Numbered from the stretch's first letter, positions 1 to 6,490 are shown. The stretch is DNA of 10,148 nt from an uncultured Flavobacteriia bacterium (GCA_903928365.1 CAIYQV010000469.1:1-10148), one strand, 5' to 3'. A program made the numbers and translations. The notes: generated by a model from the letters alone, not told the origin.

Positions 1-279
1 AACGCATTTACTCCGGATGGTGATGGATTCAATAATACGTTCTACCCCGTAATTTCTGGGGCTTACAGCAATCAGGGATATGAGTTTCTCATTTTTAACA
101 GATGGGGAGAGCTCATTTTTGAATCACAAACCGTGGGCGAGGGTTGGGATGGTACGTATCGGGATCATAAATGTCAGGATGGTGTGTATACCTGGAAATT
201 GAAAGTAGGCCATACCTACGATTATGAAATAGAGGAGTTTGTAGGACATGTTAGTTTATTGAGAGGTGGTGGAAACTAA
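1..279 (+). CDS. C-terminal fragment of a T9SS type B sorting-domain protein (gliding motility-associated C-terminal domain)
   Basis: The frame is open from the first base and ends at TAA 277-279, giving the last 92 residues of a protein whose start lies left of the window. Motifs in order are NAFTPDGDGFN near residue 1, an IFNRWGELIF core near residues 30-40, GWDGTYR near residue 51 and DGVYTWKLKV near residues 60-69. These are the hallmarks of the CHU_C / gliding motility-associated C-terminal domain (TIGR04131 family), which directs proteins through the type IX secretion system as a type B signal. The parent protein is therefore inferred to be exported and surface-attached or released. Its function cannot be told from this domain alone. 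It is transcribed towards the leftward bacilliredoxin gene, with a terminator between them. The family call is confident; the identity of the full protein is unknown. Confidence 0.93.
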   Translation, partial: NAFTPDGDGFNNTFYPVISGAYSNQGYEFLIFNRWGELIFESQTVGEGWDGTYRDHKCQDGVYTWKLKVGHTYDYEIEEFVGHVSLLRGGGN

Positions 280-280
280 C

Positions 281-306
281 AAAAAACGCATCCCGGAGGA
301 TGCGTT
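281..306 (-). terminator. Hairpin terminator between convergent genes
   Basis: A perfect 9-bp stem (285-293 AACGCATCC pairing with 298-306 GGATGCGTT) closes a CGGA loop. On the - strand the stem is followed by a run of six T (complement of 281-286), the form of an intrinsic terminator for the bacilliredoxin gene. Its stop codon is only 4 nt away. The + strand side has only a weak T/A tail, so it may stop the upstream + strand gene less efficiently. Confidence 0.8.
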
Positions 307-309
307 CTA

Positions 310-723
310 TTAACAAAATTCGTCGTAAGCTTCTGATAGATTCTCAGCAATCATTTGTGCTGTTCCGCCTTCGATATGGTGCCTTTCAAGAAAGTGAACC
401 AGTTTGCCATCTTTAAAAAGTGCTATGGAAGGAGAAGATGGAGGATAAGGAAGAAAGTATTTTCTTGCCTGAGCTGTCGCTTCCGTATCAACACCTGCAA
501 AAACAGTTGCAAGTGTTGCAGGTTTTTTATCGCCATTAAGTGATAATTTAACCCCTGGTCTCATATTCCCCGCAGCACATCCGCATACGGAATTGACTAC
601 CATTAACAAGGTCCCATTGGTTGTTTCGATCAGTTGATCCACTTGCTCAGGTGTGGAAAGTTGCTGGAATCCTACATTCGTAAGATCAGCTTTCATTGGT
701 TGTACTAATTCTGGTGGGTACAT
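310..723 (-). CDS. BrxA/BrxB-family bacilliredoxin (YphP/YqiW family)
   Basis: This 137-residue protein has a thioredoxin-like fold family signature with the unusual Cys-Gly-Cys active site (C47-G48-C49, in VVNSVCGCAAGNMRPG). It also has the conserved PSSPSIALFK and ERHHIEGG segments and a C-terminal cysteine (C137), which I recall as a shared feature of the Bacillus family members. Known family members reduce bacillithiol mixed disulfides on cytoplasmic proteins, so the predicted role is de-bacillithiolation or disulfide isomerisation after oxidative stress. The length is close to the Bacillus proteins (about 144 residues). The ATG at 723 fits the typical YPPELV start. The gene lies 55 nt downstream of the oxidoreductase gene and could be the last gene of that operon or use its own weak promoter. 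Whether this organism makes bacillithiol cannot be seen here. Confidence 0.93.
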   Translation of the reverse strand: MYPPELVQPMKADLTNVGFQQLSTPEQVDQLIETTNGTLLMVVNSVCGCAAGNMRPGVKLSLNGDKKPATLATVFAGVDTEATAQARKYFLPYPPSSPSIALFKDGKLVHFLERHHIEGGTAQMIAENLSEAYDEFC

Positions 724-743
724 GAAGTTTTTATTTAGTGTTG

Positions 744-751
744 CAAAAATA
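744..751 (-). promoter_or_regulatory. Possible Bacteroidota -7 promoter element for the bacilliredoxin gene
   Basis: Read on the - strand this is TATTTTTG, a match to the Bacteroidota -7 consensus TAnnTTTG, 20 nt upstream of the ATG. No convincing -33 TTTG/TTG element is seen at the usual distance, so this is weak. The gene may instead be read through from upstream. Confidence 0.3.
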
Positions 752-778
752 CAAAATGTACCAGGGAAAATAAGCTCC

Positions 779-1828
779 TTAACGTTTTTTAAAACGTGTG
801 ATCAGAACCTCCTCCGATAAGGAGCTACCATTCAAAATGTGGTCGCATAATTCTTTTGAAAGCAGAGGCGCGCTCATGTATCCTTTGGTTCCCAATCCAT
901 TGAAAATATATATGTTGGAATAATCTGCGTGTTCCCCGATGAGTGGTCTTCTATCAGGTGTAGTAGGACGGATTCCTGCTTTTTGATCGACCATTTCGAA
1001 AGGAAGATCACTGATCACCCTGAATTTCTCACTGAGTTCTTCTTTGGCTGCCGAGGTTAGCTCATCCGTTGGTGTGTTCCAGACATAGGTGGCGCCAATC
1101 CGATATAGGTCTTTTCCTAAAGGAAGTATGAAGCACTTGCGGTTGAGTGATTCATTGGTTTTTAAATCAGGGCAATAAATAGTGATGGTTTCTCCTTTGG
1201 TCTGTTGAACAGGAAGATGATTGAATAGTGGGTTCTCAGGCGCACAAAATCCCTCACAAAATACTACTCCATCGTATGAAACACCTCTGTAGTTTGGTCG
1301 TTTAGGATCAAAGGCGCTGTGCTCGAAGGACTCTGAAAGAACGGTGCAGTTTTGGGTAAAAAAGTTTCTTACGTTGTGAATGAAGTTTTGAGTTTCAATA
1401 TAAGATGCATTCTTCACTCTTCCTGTGCCGTAAGGATTATGTCCCCCAAGGTAGTGAGTGTCATCTGCTGTAATAGGTGTAATGTATTGTTCGAATTCAG
1501 AGTCGTTTTGTCGTTCTTCCCAGAAACCGCGTTCTTGTTCCGACGAAAAGATCCTACGGATGGTTATCGGGTGGAAAAAGTTGACACCAAGTTCGGCTTC
1601 CAGTTCCTTGTAAAAAGCATAAGCATAGGGAATAAACTCATCGGCGCGCCATGATTTCGTCATTCTTCTGAAAACAATCGGGTTGATCATTCCGGCAGCG
1701 ATTACAGAACTTTTATTCTTACCGTTATCGATCAGTGTTAAGCGGTGTCCTCTTTTTCGAAGATGCCAGGCAAGTGAGATCCCAGCCAGACCGGCGCCAA
1801 CAATAAGGTAATGTTTGGAAGAACTCAT
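779..1828 (-). CDS. FAD-dependent oxidoreductase, DAO family (MnmC C-domain / glycine oxidase-like)
   Basis: The 349-residue protein starts with a Rossmann dinucleotide-binding motif (GAGLAG, residues 11-16) and an acidic residue at the end of the second strand (D34) that typically binds the FAD ribose. AAGMINP follows near residues 44-50. The C-terminal part has the DAO-family FAD-closing motifs KAGIRPTTPDRRPLIG and NIYIFNGLGTKGY. The family oxidises C-N bonds of amino acids or of modified tRNA bases (the MnmC oxidase domain). The closest general resemblance is to the stand-alone MnmC-like or ThiO-like DAO proteins of Bacteroidota, but the substrate cannot be fixed from sequence. It is cytoplasmic, with no signal peptide or membrane segment. 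The ATG at 1828 overlaps the comF stop as ATGA, which argues for translational coupling and supports this start. Confidence 0.85.
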   Translation of the reverse strand: MSSSKHYLIVGAGLAGISLAWHLRKRGHRLTLIDNGKNKSSVIAAGMINPIVFRRMTKSWRADEFIPYAYAFYKELEAELGVNFFHPITIRRIFSSEQERGFWEERQNDSEFEQYITPITADDTHYLGGHNPYGTGRVKNASYIETQNFIHNVRNFFTQNCTVLSESFEHSAFDPKRPNYRGVSYDGVVFCEGFCAPENPLFNHLPVQQTKGETITIYCPDLKTNESLNRKCFILPLGKDLYRIGATYVWNTPTDELTSAAKEELSEKFRVISDLPFEMVDQKAGIRPTTPDRRPLIGEHADYSNIYIFNGLGTKGYMSAPLLSKELCDHILNGSSLSEEVLITRFKKR

Positions 1829-2559
1829 TTTGCGATCGCTAAACTAATAATACTTATTCGCAGATCAGGATAAACGGTTTGAATACTTCGGATCATGGCT
1901 TCCAGGGTGGCTCCAGTCGTGACAACGTCATCGATGATGAGTATGTGTTTGTAGGATGAGGTTGTTTTTTTTACCCGGAAATTACCGGTAACATTTTCCC
2001 AGCGTGAAAATCTGCCTTGTCTGGTTTGACTTGCGGTATGTTGCAGTTTTGCCACAAAATGATGTGCGATTGGAATACCTGTAATTTCAGAAATACCTTC
2101 GGCAAGTTGTGTGCTTTGGTTATAACCTCTTACGAACTGTTTTTTAGGATGGAGGGGTACAGGGACAATAGCATCTGCATCTTCAATGAACGCAAGGTCC
2201 TTAACGTGCTTCCCGATCTCTTTTCCGAGTATTCTTCCGGTTTCGGGTTTGTTTCCATATTTCAGCGAGTGTAATATTTTCTGAGTGGAAGAGTTCTTAT
2301 AAAAGTAAAGCAAGGCAAATGTACCTTCCACCGTAACCCTCCCCCAAAAGAGCTTGTCAAGCTCGGTAGGTTCAGAATACTTTTCAAATCCGGTATAGTG
2401 AAGTTCTGATTTGCAAAATGAGCAGATAGGTTCGTTAGAAGGCCATTCTTCCGAACAGACAATGCATTTGGAGGGGAAAAGCAAATGAAGGAGATCTTGC
2501 TTGCTTTTCTCCCAAAAAGTTAGTCGAAAACGAGTCGAAAAAGCACTTATAATTGACAT
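1825..2559 (-). CDS. ComF family protein (phosphoribosyltransferase-like, zinc-finger N-terminus)
   Basis: This 244-residue protein has the ComF layout. An N-terminal four-cysteine zinc-binding knuckle (C32-x2-C35 and C46-x2-C49) is followed by the type I phosphoribosyltransferase domain. The PRPP-binding loop is IIDDVVTTGAT (residues 208-218, acidic pair D210-D211). The conserved VPVPLHPKKQFVRGYNQS and HTASQTRQGR segments lie before it. ComF homologues are needed for natural DNA uptake in competent bacteria, where they act in the cytoplasm with the ComFA helicase and DprA. In many bacteria, including Bacteroidota, the role is less defined and could involve nucleotide salvage. It is the first gene of the leftward cluster, overlapping the oxidoreductase gene by 4 nt. 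The ATG at 2559 gives a normal family length. Confidence 0.92.
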   Translation of the reverse strand: MSIISAFSTRFRLTFWEKSKQDLLHLLFPSKCIVCSEEWPSNEPICSFCKSELHYTGFEKYSEPTELDKLFWGRVTVEGTFALLYFYKNSSTQKILHSLKYGNKPETGRILGKEIGKHVKDLAFIEDADAIVPVPLHPKKQFVRGYNQSTQLAEGISEITGIPIAHHFVAKLQHTASQTRQGRFSRWENVTGNFRVKKTTSSYKHILIIDDVVTTGATLEAMIRSIQTVYPDLRISIISLAIAK

Positions 2560-2597
2560 ACCTCACCAATTCACATAGAGATGTTTAAAATAACGAA

Positions 2598-2636
2598 AAA
2601 ATTACCTTGACTTCGCATTTGCTTTAAGGTAATTTT
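2598..2636. repeat. Perfect 11-bp inverted repeat in the comF-nrdB divergent region
   Basis: AAAATTACCTT (2598-2608) pairs exactly with AAGGTAATTTT (2626-2636) across a 17-nt spacer. Read on the - strand the second arm runs into six T, so it could act as a leader terminator or attenuator ahead of comF. The stem has only two G-C pairs, so a protein-binding operator is equally possible. Confidence 0.6.
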
Positions 2637-2717
2637 ATGATTCAGCAGTCTAAACTACTTTTGTTTCAAAGGCTTGCTGAATGCACAAAAAAAATCGACA
2701 AAACCCACTTTATAGTC

Positions 2718-2820
2718 TGTGAATATCTTTCAGATGTGTGTTGAAAAAGTCGCTTTGTTTTGTTTTTAAAGGGTTAGCGGTCTAATGTGTTGAAAACATT
2801 AAATGATTGTGAATTTCTTT
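2718..2820 (+). repeat. Two nested pairs of direct repeats upstream of nrdB
   Basis: TGTGAATATCTTT (2718-2730) recurs as TGTGAATTTCTTT (2808-2820), with one mismatch in 13. Between them TGTGTTGAAAA occurs twice exactly (2737-2747 and 2786-2796). The second inner copy sits in an imperfect inverted repeat (2783-2801, TAATGT with ACATTA). The order is A-B-B-A, all in the same orientation, and all units begin with TGTG. Such spacing suggests operator sites for a regulator of nrdBA, but this is inference. Confidence 0.45.
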
Positions 2821-2821
2821 A

Positions 2822-2853
2822 ATTGCGCAGGGAAAGTTTTTTGACAAATTTTG
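2822..2853 (+). promoter_or_regulatory. Candidate nrdB promoter
   Basis: ATTG (2822-2825) followed after 20 nt by AAATTTTG (2846-2853) resembles the Bacteroidota -33 TTG / -7 TAnnTTTG promoter with one mismatch in the -7 element. It would give a leader of roughly 130 nt. This is the best candidate I see next to the nrdB start, but it is not decisive. Confidence 0.3.
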
Positions 2854-2933
2854 TATGCCTCAACAACGGAGATCACAAGGATTACTCCCCCCGATTTCAA
2901 AACGAGGAAACAAAAACTTTATGAAATGAAACC

Positions 2934-2956
2934 CGCGGTTATGTGAAATAGCCGTG
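2934..2956 (+). promoter_or_regulatory. Leader hairpin upstream of the nrdB start
   Basis: A 9-bp stem with two G-U pairs (2934-2942 CGCGGTTAT with 2948-2956 ATAGCCGTG) closes a GTGAA loop, 33 nt before the nrdB ATG. It covers the alternative GTG at 2954. Its place in an otherwise AT-rich leader suggests an RNA structure affecting mRNA stability or translation, but no known riboswitch class is recognised. Confidence 0.45.
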
Positions 2957-2989
2957 CAGAAAAAATACGTACTTAACGCAAGGAAAAAA

Positions 2990-3967
2990 ATGGCAAGTGT
3001 AGAACCAATTTTAGAGGAAAACAAAAGCAGATTCGTGCTCTTTCCGATCCAGCATGATGACATCTGGTCTTTTTACAAAAAGGCTGAGGCTAGCTTTTGG
3101 ACAGCAGAAGAGATTGACCTTTCTCCGGATCTAATTGATTGGGAACATAAACTCAATGATGATGAGCGTCATTTTATTAAGCATGTTCTTGCATTCTTTG
3201 CTGCATCAGATGGCATTGTAAATGAGAATCTTGCGGAGAACTTCTTGTCTGAAGTACAGTACACAGAGGCAAAGTTCTTCTATGGTTTTCAGATAACTAT
3301 CGAGAACATCCACTCTGAAACCTATTCTCTTTTGATCGACACGTATATCAAAGATACAGCTGATAAAAATCATTTGTTCAATGCGATAGATACCCTTGAT
3401 TGTGTGCGTAGAAAAGCAGACTGGGCGTTGCGTTGGATTGAAAAAGGTTCGTTTGCAGAGCGATTGGTAGCATTTGCAGCAGTAGAAGGGATTTTCTTCT
3501 CCGGTTCTTTCTGCTCCATCTATTGGTTGAAGAAAAGAGGCTTGATGCCAGGTCTTTCCTTCTCCAATGAATTGATCTCGCGCGACGAGGGTCTGCATTG
3601 TGACTTTGCGTGTTTGCTTTACAATAACCATTTGGTGAACAAGCTTACTAAGGAGCAGGTGCGCGATATTATCGCGGAAGCGGTGGAGATCGAAAAAGAA
3701 TTCATTCTTGAGGCCCTGCCTGTAAAATTGATCGGAATGAACAGTGAGTTGATGGCACAGTACATCGAATTCGTTGCGGATCGATTATTAGTAGAACTTG
3801 GGAATGAGAAGATCTACAATGTGACCAACCCGTTCGATTTCATGGATATGATCTCCATTGAAGGAAAAACGAACTTTTTCGAAAAACGCGTTGGGGAATA
3901 CCAGAAAGCCGGAGTTTTGGCCGGAGGAAAAGAAAACCTCACCTTCACTACAGACGAAGAATTCTAA
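2990..3967 (+). CDS. nrdB: Class Ia ribonucleoside-diphosphate reductase, small (beta, R2) subunit
   Basis: NrdB houses the diiron-tyrosyl radical cofactor that starts reduction of ribonucleoside diphosphates in the NrdA subunit. All expected ligands are visible: D74 (ASDGIVNENL), E105 and H108 with the radical tyrosine Y112 (ENIHSETY), E166 (VEGIFFSGSF), E200 and H203 (DEGLH). The tail ends in FTTDEEF, the flexible peptide by which R2 docks on R1. The sequence is closer in style to eukaryotic RRM2 than to E. coli NrdB. I chose ATG 2990 (325 residues, MASVEPILEEN) rather than the in-frame GTG 2954. It matches the family start, has AAGGA 5 nt upstream, and the GTG lies in a leader hairpin. It is followed 38 nt later by nrdA, an nrdB-nrdA operon. 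Confidence 0.96.
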   Translation: MASVEPILEENKSRFVLFPIQHDDIWSFYKKAEASFWTAEEIDLSPDLIDWEHKLNDDERHFIKHVLAFFAASDGIVNENLAENFLSEVQYTEAKFFYGFQITIENIHSETYSLLIDTYIKDTADKNHLFNAIDTLDCVRRKADWALRWIEKGSFAERLVAFAAVEGIFFSGSFCSIYWLKKRGLMPGLSFSNELISRDEGLHCDFACLLYNNHLVNKLTKEQVRDIIAEAVEIEKEFILEALPVKLIGMNSELMAQYIEFVADRLLVELGNEKIYNVTNPFDFMDMISIEGKTNFFEKRVGEYQKAGVLAGGKENLTFTTDEEF

Positions 3968-4005
3968 AAATAACCTGATTACTAACTGAAAAACTAAAAA
4001 ACAAG

Positions 4006-6366
4006 ATGTACGTTGTTAAAAGAGACGGAAGAAAAGAAGCGGTAAAATTTGATAAAATTACCGCGCGCATCGTGAAGATGTGTTATGGTTTGGATCCATT
4101 GGTTTCACCGGAGGCTGTTGCCATGAAGGTGATCGAAGGGATCTATGACGGGGTGTCCACTACAGACCTGGATAACCTTGCTGCAGAAGTTGCTGCTGCG
4201 AAAACGATCGATCATCCGGACTATGCGCTTTTAGCTTCCAGAATTGCCGTTTCCAATTTGCACAAGGAAACTAAAAAGACCTTCTCTGAGGTGATTCATG
4301 ATATGTATACGTATTTGGATCCAAAAACCAATGAGAATGCCTCTTTGATTGCTGATGATGTGTATCAGGTAGTAATGAACAACAAGGATGTGTTGGATTC
4401 AAGTATTATCTATGATCGTGATTTCCGTTACGATTACTTTGGATTCAAAACGTTGACGCGCTCTTACCTGATGAAATTGAACGGGTTGATCGCTGAGCGT
4501 CCACAACAGATGTTGATGCGAGTTGCGGTTGGTATCCACAAGAATGATATTCAGTCTGCGATCAAGACCTATAATTTGATGTCAGAAGGATGGTTTACTC
4601 ATGCCACTCCAACACTTTTTAATTCAGGTACGCCGAAACCACAGATGTCTTCTTGCTTCTTGTTGACCATGAAGGAAGATAGCATTAGCGGTATTTATGA
4701 TACACTGAAGTCTTGTGCTCAAATTTCTCAGTCAGCAGGTGGTATCGGACTTTCTATCCATGATATCCGTGCAACTGGATCTTACATCAAGGGTACGAAT
4801 GGTACATCCAACGGAATTGTTCCAATGTTGCGTGTATTCAATGATACTGCTCGTTATGTAGATCAAGGTGGTGGAAAACGTAAAGGTTCATTTGCCATGT
4901 ACATTGAGCCATGGCACGCAGATGTATTCGACTTTTTGGATCTTAAAAAGAACCATGGTAAAGAAGAAGCACGTGCAAGAGATTTGTTCTTTGCCCTTTG
5001 GATTCCGGATCTTTTCATGAAGAGAGTGAAAGACAATGGAGATTGGACCTTAATGTGTCCACACGAATGTCCGGGACTTTCTGATACACACAGTGCTGCC
5101 TTCGAAGAATTGTATACAAAATATGAAAGTGAAGGGAAAGGTAGAAAGACTATCAAAGCACAAGACCTTTGGTTTAAGATTCTCGAGTCCCAGATCGAAA
5201 CAGGTACGCCTTATATGTTGTATAAAGATGCTGCGAATGCTAAGTCGAATCAGCAGAATCTTGGAACGATCAAGTCTTCGAACTTGTGTACAGAAATCAT
5301 TGAGTACACAGCTCCGGATGAGGTAGCTGTATGTAACTTGGCCTCGCTTGCACTTCCTAAGTTTGTTACGGAAGAAGGGACATTTGATCATAACAAGTTG
5401 TTTGAGGTGACGTATCAGGCAACGATCAACCTGAATCGCATCATCGACGAGAACTACTATCCAATTGAAGAAGCTAAAAACTCCAACTTGCGTCACCGTC
5501 CGATTGGTTTGGGTGTTCAAGGGTTGGCGGATGCCTTCATTATGTTGGGATATCCGTTCGAATCTGATGAGGCGCGCGCATTGAACAGAGAGGTTTTCGA
5601 AACGATCTATTATGCTTCGATGACCGCATCTAAAGATTTGGCGAAGGTAGATGGACCATACGAAACATTTGCAGGATCGCCTGTGTCTAAAGGTCAATTC
5701 CAGTTCGACATGTGGGGTGTAACTCCTACAGATCGTTGGGAGTGGAATGTCTTGAAAGACGAAGTTAAACAGCATGGTGTACGCAATTCCTTGTTGCTTG
5801 CTCCAATGCCAACTGCTTCTACGGCACAGATTCTTGGGAACAATGAGTGTTTCGAACCATACACTTCTAACATCTATACACGTCGTGTTCTTTCTGGCGA
5901 GTTTATCATTGTGAATAAGCACTTGCTAAAAGACCTTGTGAAAGAAGGTATCTGGAATAAAGAAATGCGTCAGAAGATCATGGCTGCGAATGGTTCGATC
6001 CAAAATATCAACGAGATTCCACAACGTTTGAAAGATCTTTACAAAACGGCATGGGAGATCTCTCAAAAAGCGATCATCGATCAGGCAGCTGACCGTGGGG
6101 CATACATTTGCCAGTCTCAGTCTTTGAACATCTTCATGGAGAATGCAAACTTCGGTAAGTTAACATCTATGCATTTCTATGGTTGGGAGAAAGGATTGAA
6201 AACAGGAATGTACTACCTAAGAACGAAGGCTGCAACCAATGCGATCAAGTTCACAGTGGATAAAGCGGTTGTTGCCGAGCCAGAAGCAAAAACGGTTGAA
6301 GAACAGCAAGCAGCTATCGCATGCTCTCTGGACAATCCAGATTCGTGTGAGATGTGTTCTGGGTAG
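4006..6366 (+). CDS. nrdA: Class Ia ribonucleoside-diphosphate reductase, large (alpha, R1) subunit
   Basis: This 786-residue catalytic subunit makes deoxyribonucleotides in the cytoplasm. An N-terminal ATP-cone (about residues 1-90, beginning MYVVKRDGRKEAVKFDKI) predicts dATP feedback inhibition of overall activity. Active-site residues are N426, C428 (thiyl radical) and E430 in NLCTE. The redox pair is C217 (SSCFLL) and C443 (AVCNLASL). The radical-transfer tyrosine pair is Y736-Y737. The swinging C-terminal tail carries C781 and C784 (SCEMCSG), which pass electrons from thioredoxin or glutaredoxin. The start and end resemble eukaryotic RRM1 and the length is close to it. The gene is complete, 38 nt after nrdB. 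The oddity is that its last five codons, including the stop, are part of a 51-bp element repeated directly downstream. Confidence 0.97.
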   Translation: MYVVKRDGRKEAVKFDKITARIVKMCYGLDPLVSPEAVAMKVIEGIYDGVSTTDLDNLAAEVAAAKTIDHPDYALLASRIAVSNLHKETKKTFSEVIHDMYTYLDPKTNENASLIADDVYQVVMNNKDVLDSSIIYDRDFRYDYFGFKTLTRSYLMKLNGLIAERPQQMLMRVAVGIHKNDIQSAIKTYNLMSEGWFTHATPTLFNSGTPKPQMSSCFLLTMKEDSISGIYDTLKSCAQISQSAGGIGLSIHDIRATGSYIKGTNGTSNGIVPMLRVFNDTARYVDQGGGKRKGSFAMYIEPWHADVFDFLDLKKNHGKEEARARDLFFALWIPDLFMKRVKDNGDWTLMCPHECPGLSDTHSAAFEELYTKYESEGKGRKTIKAQDLWFKILESQIETGTPYMLYKDAANAKSNQQNLGTIKSSNLCTEIIEYTAPDEVAVCNLASLALPKFVTEEGTFDHNKLFEVTYQATINLNRIIDENYYPIEEAKNSNLRHRPIGLGVQGLADAFIMLGYPFESDEARALNREVFETIYYASMTASKDLAKVDGPYETFAGSPVSKGQFQFDMWGVTPTDRWEWNVLKDEVKQHGVRNSLLLAPMPTASTAQILGNNECFEPYTSNIYTRRVLSGEFIIVNKHLLKDLVKEGIWNKEMRQKIMAANGSIQNINEIPQRLKDLYKTAWEISQKAIIDQAADRGAYICQSQSLNIFMENANFGKLTSMHFYGWEKGLKTGMYYLRTKAATNAIKFTVDKAVVAEPEAKTVEEQQAAIACSLDNPDSCEMCSG

Positions 6367-6402
6367 AAGCGGCGTAAGCCGGTTCTGGACAGGACGAAAA
6401 TC
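6352..6402 (+). repeat. 51-bp direct repeat, copy 1, covering the nrdA stop codon, with GNRA hairpin
   Basis: This copy begins with the codons for MCSG-stop of nrdA and extends 36 nt into the 3' UTR. It is identical to copy 2 (6416-6466) at 50 of 51 positions, with copy starts 64 nt apart. Bases 6365-6373 pair with 6378-6386 (eight pairs, one internal G-G mismatch) around a GTAA loop, a GNRA tetraloop closed by C-G. The stop codon forms part of the 5' arm. The stem is GC-rich at its tip, unlike the surroundings. Confidence 0.9.
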
Positions 6403-6415
6403 CGACGGGAGTCAA

Positions 6416-6466
6416 ATGTGTTCTGGGTAGAAGCGGCGTGAGCCGGTTCTGGACAGGACGAAAATC
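6416..6466 (+). repeat. 51-bp direct repeat, copy 2, with GNRA hairpin
   Basis: This is the second copy of the element at the nrdA end, entirely outside the gene. It still carries ATG TGT TCT GGG TAG (MCSG-stop) but in a different frame from nrdA. The only change from copy 1 is A6376 to G6440. It turns the GTAA loop into GTGA, still a GNRA tetraloop on the unchanged stem (6429-6437 with 6442-6450). The 12 nt before it can be read GAC GGG AGT CAA, distantly like the nrdA codons GAT TCG TGT GAG, which suggests the duplicated segment once reached further left. Confidence 0.9.
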
Positions 6467-6475
6467 AAAAGGGTT

Positions 6476-6490
6476 AAGTTATCATAACTT
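6476..6490. repeat. Short perfect palindrome in the nrdA 3' UTR
   Basis: AAGTTAT and ATAACTT flank a single C, giving a 15-bp inverted repeat between the 51-bp repeats and the terminator. It is AT-rich and could only form a weak 5-bp RNA stem. It may have no function. Confidence 0.4.

Larger units (their letters stand above)
2560..2989. promoter_or_regulatory. Divergent non-coding region between comF and nrdB
   Basis: This 430-nt AT-rich stretch has no credible gene on either strand. It must contain the promoters for the leftward comF cluster and the rightward nrdBA operon. It holds an 11-bp inverted repeat (2598-2636), two pairs of direct repeats (2718-2820), a short inverted repeat (2783-2801), candidate promoter elements and a hairpin close to the nrdB start. 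A TACTTTTG at 2656-2663 also matches the TAnnTTTG consensus on the + strand, but without a visible -33 element. I saw no clear tandem NrdR boxes by eye. Confidence 0.75.

Noticed and set aside
782..797. Palindrome ACGTTTT-TT-AAAACGT at the end of the oxidoreductase gene
   Set aside because: It has almost no loop and few G-C pairs, and it lies in the last codons. It is not a credible terminator.
2704..2724. Possible NrdR box around CACTTTATAGT
   Set aside because: It only loosely resembles the palindromic NrdR consensus, and no second box was seen at the expected tandem spacing of about 31 bp.
2954..2989. GTG at 2954 as the nrdB start, adding 12 residues
   Set aside because: The extension is Lys-rich and unlike other NrdB N-termini. 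It lies in a leader hairpin, and ATG 2990 has AAGGA upstream and the usual family start.
3206..3631. A 141-codon open frame on the - strand opposite nrdB
   Set aside because: It is antisense to the diiron-site region of nrdB, and its translation has no family motif or sensible start context.
5050..5922. A 290-codon open frame on the - strand opposite nrdA
   Set aside because: It lies wholly antisense to a well-conserved catalytic gene. Its translation is rich in Arg, Cys and Phe with no recognisable motif, so it is a shadow of nrdA codon use.
6239..6430. A 63-codon open frame across the nrdA tail as a separate small gene
   Set aside because: It mostly overlaps nrdA in another frame and its end is created by the duplicated MCSG-stop. 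It is kept only as a low-interest frameshift idea.
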